DNA from: an uncultured Bacteroidales bacterium
GTDB taxonomy: Bacteria > Bacteroidota > Bacteroidia > Bacteroidales > Paludibacteraceae
Assembly (NCBI GenBank): GCA_934728255.1
Contig: CAKVEC010000001.1
Location: forward strand, 124,001 to 188,000
Direction: 5' to 3'
Length of the DNA stretch: 64,000 nt
The notes under the pieces are model-generated. The model did no database searches. It was not told where the DNA came from and saw only the letters and a list, made by a program, of their open reading frames with translations. Position 1 is the first letter of the stretch. Each line of letters starts with the position of its first letter. Both the position numbers and the translations under genes were made by a program. Shown piece after piece: positions 60,719 through 64,000 of the stretch.

Positions 60719-61813
60719 ATGAATCGTAGATTATTTTCTTCGTTTGTTTCTGTATTATTGGCTGGGTGGGCTATTGCCGCTTCTGTTACTCCTGCCGAAA
60801 ATCTTCCTGAATATTATGCCGCTGTAGATGGCAAATCCGGCAAAGGTTTGTTCGATGCTGTGCATACCGTAGCCAAAGTGGGTTATCACTCGTTGGGCTA
60901 TGATGGCTTGTGGTCGGCATACAAAGAGACCGATGTACGTGCAGACGGCACAATATGGGATATGTACAGCAATTGTTCTTTCCGTTTAGGGACGGGCAAA
61001 TGTGGCAATTATAAGAATGAATGTGATTGCTACAATCGTGAGCACTCTATTCCTAAATCCTGGTTTGGTAAAACTACGAGTGGTCCGGGGTGCGATATTT
61101 TCCACTTGGTACCTACTGATGGTAAAGTGAATGGCATGCGTAGCAATAATCCGTTTGGCGAGGTAAGCAGTGCTTCTTATACATCGGGCAATGGAAGTAA
61201 GTTGGGGTCATCGAAGAGTATTTCCGTAAACGGGAAAACAATAGCAGGTAATAATATCTCTGCCACTTGTTCTTGCACTGTCTTTGAACCTATAGACGAG
61301 TACAAGGGCGATTTCGCCCGCGGTTATTTTGGTACGATGATCAAATGGGCAGGCGATTACCAGGCTTTTACATCGGGGCAAGGCGGCACAACTTTTAGTG
61401 GCAACTATACCGCTTCGGGCTTCTTCGGTTTGACCAAATATGGTGTGGCTTTGTTGCTCAAATGGCATCGTGAAGACCCCGTTTCGCAGAAAGAGATTGA
61501 TCGTAACAATGGCATTCAGAAAACCCAGGGCAATCGCAATCCATTTATCGATTATCCTTACCTCGCAGAGTTTATTTGGGGTGAAAAAGCAGGTGAAAAA
61601 GTAAATCTTAACAATCTTATCAGTTCATCAGACGAGCGTTTTGAACCGGGTAAGAGCAATGGCTATATGGGGGTAGAGACTGGCGTTGACGAGGTTACAT
61701 TCGAGCCAATCCAACCGCAGGCCGTCAAGGTTCTTCGCAACGGACAACTCGTCATTATCAAAGGCAACAAAGTCTATAATGCGCAGGGCGTATTAATTGA
61801 GAATAATAATTAA
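60719..61813 (+). CDS. secreted endonuclease I (EndA/NucM family) with FISUMP-locus tail
   Basis: 364 residues with a signal peptide of about 22 residues. The endonuclease I domain covers about 25-310. It has GLWSAYKETDVRADGTIWDM, the beta-beta-alpha-metal site CYNREHSIPKSWFG near 103 and DIFHLVPTDGKVNGMRSNNP near 123. NRNPFIDYPYLAEFIWG follows near 275. The C-terminal tail (KVLRNGQLVIIKGNKVYNA) matches that of the FISUMP proteins at 9-30 kb, which suggests a common export or anchoring route. It probably degrades extracellular DNA or RNA for nutrition. Confidence 0.9.
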   Translation: MNRRLFSSFVSVLLAGWAIAASVTPAENLPEYYAAVDGKSGKGLFDAVHTVAKVGYHSLGYDGLWSAYKETDVRADGTIWDMYSNCSFRLGTGKCGNYKNECDCYNREHSIPKSWFGKTTSGPGCDIFHLVPTDGKVNGMRSNNPFGEVSSASYTSGNGSKLGSSKSISVNGKTIAGNNISATCSCTVFEPIDEYKGDFARGYFGTMIKWAGDYQAFTSGQGGTTFSGNYTASGFFGLTKYGVALLLKWHREDPVSQKEIDRNNGIQKTQGNRNPFIDYPYLAEFIWGEKAGEKVNLNNLISSSDERFEPGKSNGYMGVETGVDEVTFEPIQPQAVKVLRNGQLVIIKGNKVYNAQGVLIENNN

Positions 61814-61833
61814 CAACATAAATCAATTTTATC

Positions 61834-63717
61834 ATGGCAGAACAAGAATTGAATTTGTTGGCTGATTTTCCACCTGTGTCCACCAAGACATGGAAAGACA
61901 AAATCATTGCCGACTTGAAAGGTGCCGATTTCGACAAGAAACTCGTTTGGCGCACCCCGGAAGGCTTCAACGTACAACCATTTTATCGTCGTGAAGACCT
62001 CAAGGGACTCAAAACAACCACTTCCGCACCGGGAGAATTCCCCTATGTACGCGGTACAAAAACCAACAACGAATGGGCTATCCGTCAGAACATCTGTGCT
62101 TGCAAGAATGCCCGCAAAGCAAATGCAAAAGCATTGGATGTGCTGAATAAAGGGATTACTTCGTTAGGTTTTTGCTTGGACAAAGAGAAACTTACCTACC
62201 ACTTTATCAAGGTGCTTTTAGACGGCATCAAGGCGGATGCTATCCGTATCAACTTCACTATCTGCCCATGTGCGGCTCCGCAATTGGCAAATATCCTCGT
62301 GCGCTATTATGGTCGTATGGGATATGATGTGAAGAATATGCAGGGCAGTATCAATGTCGATCCGATAAAGCAGATGCTTATCAAAGGCAAACTGCTGACA
62401 CGCGAGCAGGTAACGGAGAAAATTACGGCTACCGTCAAGGCGGCTAAATCGTTGCCAGGTTATCGTGTGGTAGGGGTTAATTCGGTGATACTCAACAATT
62501 CGGGCGCATATTGCGCACAGGAATTGGCGTATGCTTTGGCATGGGGTGCTGAATATATGACAATGCTCACCGAGGCGGGTGTGCCGAATTATAAAGCCGC
62601 CAATGCCATTCGTTTCAATATGGGTATCGGTGGCAACTATTTTATGGAGATTGCCAAGTTCCGTGCAGCTCGTATGCTGTGGGCAAAGATTGTAGAGGCT
62701 TATAAGGCTCCTGTTTTCACCGCTGCGCTCAAAGACGCTGCCAAGATGAATGTCTGCGCAGAGACCAGTCGCTTCAATATGACCGTTTTCGATGCGTATG
62801 TCAATCTCCTTCGTTCGCAGACTGAGACTATGTCGGCAGCCATTGCCGGTGTAGACGAGATTGTCGTAACGCCGTTTGATGTTACCTATGAGCAACCTAC
62901 CGAGTTCGCAGAGCGTATCGCCCGCAACCAGCAATTGTTGCTTAAAGAGGAGTCGCATTTCGACAAGGTGGTTGACCCGGCTGCCGGTTCGTTCTATGTA
63001 GAGAACCTCACCCATGCTATTGCACAAGAAGCATGGAAACAATTCCTCGCCATCCAAGAGCAAGGAGGCATGTACGAGATGGTGGCTTCGGGTAAGGTGC
63101 AGGAGGCTATGCAAGAGAACCTCACCAAACGTCTCTCGGATGTGGCAAGACGCAAAGAGATATTGTTGGGGTCGAACCAGTATCCTAATTTCACCGAGAA
63201 AGCCGCAAAGAAAATCAAAACGACTGATTGTGGCTGCGGTTGCTGTGCTACTCACAAGGGTGAGATACCTGCATTGCCTGTAGCACGTGCAGCAGAGGAG
63301 TTTGAGGCATTGCGTCTTGAGACCGAAGCCGCCAAACGGCAACCGGTTGCCTTTATGCTCACTATCGGTAACCTCGCTATGCGTATTGCGCGTGCGCAGT
63401 TCTCGTGCAACTTCCTCGCATGTGCAGGCTATAAGGTGATTGATAACAACGGTTTCGCTACCGTGGCAGAGGGTATCAAGGCGGCACGCAAAGCCAAAGC
63501 CGATATCATTGTGCTTTGCTCCAGCGATGACGAGTATGCAACGCTTGCTCCCGAAGCATGGAAAAAACTGAAGGGGGCGAAGGAACTCTTTATCGTGGCA
63601 GGTGCGCCTGCTTGCTCCGACGATTTGAAGGCGTTGGGTATCACCAATTTCATCAACGTCCGCAGCAATGTCCTCGAAACTCTCAAATCCTATAATGCAC
63701 AACTCCTTAATAAATAA
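61834..63717 (+). CDS. mutA: methylmalonyl-CoA mutase small (beta) subunit
   Basis: 627 residues, as in other Bacteroidota. The TIM-barrel part (about 30-455) has WRTPEGFNVQPFYRREDL and VDEIVVTPFDVTYEQPTEFA. FDKVVDPAAGSFYVENLTH follows near 375. The C-terminal domain (about 500-627) is a cobalamin-binding-like fold that lacks the DxHxxG cobalamin ligand, as expected of the small subunit. An unusual Cys-rich linker (TTDCGCGCCATHKGE near 463) joins the two. With the large subunit it converts succinyl-CoA and methylmalonyl-CoA in propionate formation. The next gene starts 8 nt later. Confidence 0.95.
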   Translation: MAEQELNLLADFPPVSTKTWKDKIIADLKGADFDKKLVWRTPEGFNVQPFYRREDLKGLKTTTSAPGEFPYVRGTKTNNEWAIRQNICACKNARKANAKALDVLNKGITSLGFCLDKEKLTYHFIKVLLDGIKADAIRINFTICPCAAPQLANILVRYYGRMGYDVKNMQGSINVDPIKQMLIKGKLLTREQVTEKITATVKAAKSLPGYRVVGVNSVILNNSGAYCAQELAYALAWGAEYMTMLTEAGVPNYKAANAIRFNMGIGGNYFMEIAKFRAARMLWAKIVEAYKAPVFTAALKDAAKMNVCAETSRFNMTVFDAYVNLLRSQTETMSAAIAGVDEIVVTPFDVTYEQPTEFAERIARNQQLLLKEESHFDKVVDPAAGSFYVENLTHAIAQEAWKQFLAIQEQGGMYEMVASGKVQEAMQENLTKRLSDVARRKEILLGSNQYPNFTEKAAKKIKTTDCGCGCCATHKGEIPALPVARAAEEFEALRLETEAAKRQPVAFMLTIGNLAMRIARAQFSCNFLACAGYKVIDNNGFATVAEGIKAARKAKADIIVLCSSDDEYATLAPEAWKKLKGAKELFIVAGAPACSDDLKALGITNFINVRSNVLETLKSYNAQLLNK

Positions 63718-63725
63718 GTAGCGAA

Positions 63726-64000
63726 ATGAAACCAAATTTCAACGATATTGATATCAACAAAGTGGCTACTTCGCATGTAGAAGGAGCCGTTGAAGCCAAC
63801 TGGCAAACGCCCGAACTCATCGACGTGAAGCCAATCTACACCAAAGAAGACCTCGAGGGAATGGAACACCTTGACTATGTGTCGGGTATCCCGCCTTTCC
63901 TGCGTGGTCCGTATAGTGCGATGTATCCTCTGCGTCCCTGGACGATTCGTCAGTACGCCGGTTTCTCCACCGCACAGGAATCCAACGCTTTCTATCGCCG
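63726..64000 (+). CDS. mutB: methylmalonyl-CoA mutase large (alpha) subunit, N-terminal part (3' cut by window edge)
   Basis: 91 codons are present, running off the window. The segments TPELIDVKPIYTKEDLEGME, GIPPFLRGPYSAMYPLRPWT and IRQYAGFSTAQESNAFYR are the substrate-channel start of the large subunit. It directly follows mutA, with which it forms the heterodimer. Confidence 0.95.
   Translation, partial: MKPNFNDIDINKVATSHVEGAVEANWQTPELIDVKPIYTKEDLEGMEHLDYVSGIPPFLRGPYSAMYPLRPWTIRQYAGFSTAQESNAFYR

Overview
The window is chromosomal DNA from a member of the Bacteroidales (Bacteroidota), probably an uncultured gut-type anaerobe. Evidence: a type III glutamine synthetase, the LL-DAP aminotransferase and meso-DAP dehydrogenase genes, a Bacteroidota-type LptD, a GH43 secreted hydrolase, B12-dependent methylmalonyl-CoA mutase, and fourteen promoters of the Bacteroidota form (TTG or TTTG, 19-20 nt, TAnnTTTG). 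No tRNA, rRNA, CRISPR array or phage block was found.

Layout. 1-9 kb: a cupin end, SPFH protein, PrsW-like protease, holA, a truncated REP-associated transposase, glnN, dapF and dapL. 9-30 kb is the accessory heart of the window: an array of secreted paralogues built from FISUMP (Fibrobacter succinogenes major paralogous) domains, FN3-like and InlB-B-like repeats. Nearly all end in the same ~25-residue tail. Set among them are two AAA_14/DUF4143 ATPases, each with its own repeat set at its promoter, a DUF1016 (YhcG-like) nuclease pseudogene with two in-frame stops, and many copies of a palindromic REP-like element, some carrying other palindromes in their loop.

30-46 kb holds a GNAT pseudogene, HxlR regulator, glmS, meso-DAP dehydrogenase, a phosphoesterase, and a long minus-strand run: flavodiiron protein, manA, galE, sugar nucleotidyltransferase, YitT protein, aspartate kinase, ribH, TPR protein and prmA. 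44.5-56 kb (minus): nitroreductase lipoprotein, folC, dnaE, der, SlyD-like FKBP and LptD. 56-64 kb (plus): FecCD permease, FMN-binding protein, GH43 enzyme, a lipoprotein, secreted endonuclease I with the FISUMP-type tail, mutA and the start of mutB.

Themes. dapF, dapL, ddh and aspartate kinase give two candidate routes to meso-DAP; glmS, galE, manA and the nucleotidyltransferase supply envelope sugars. The most unusual signals are the FISUMP array, where two copies differ mainly at codon positions 1 and 2 with the third base kept (the pattern expected of adenine-directed diversity-generating retroelement targets, although no reverse transcriptase is in the window); the repeat sets around the AAA_14 ATPase genes; the nested REP elements; and a scatter of intergenic tandem repeats that differ in sequence but share an 11-bp unit.
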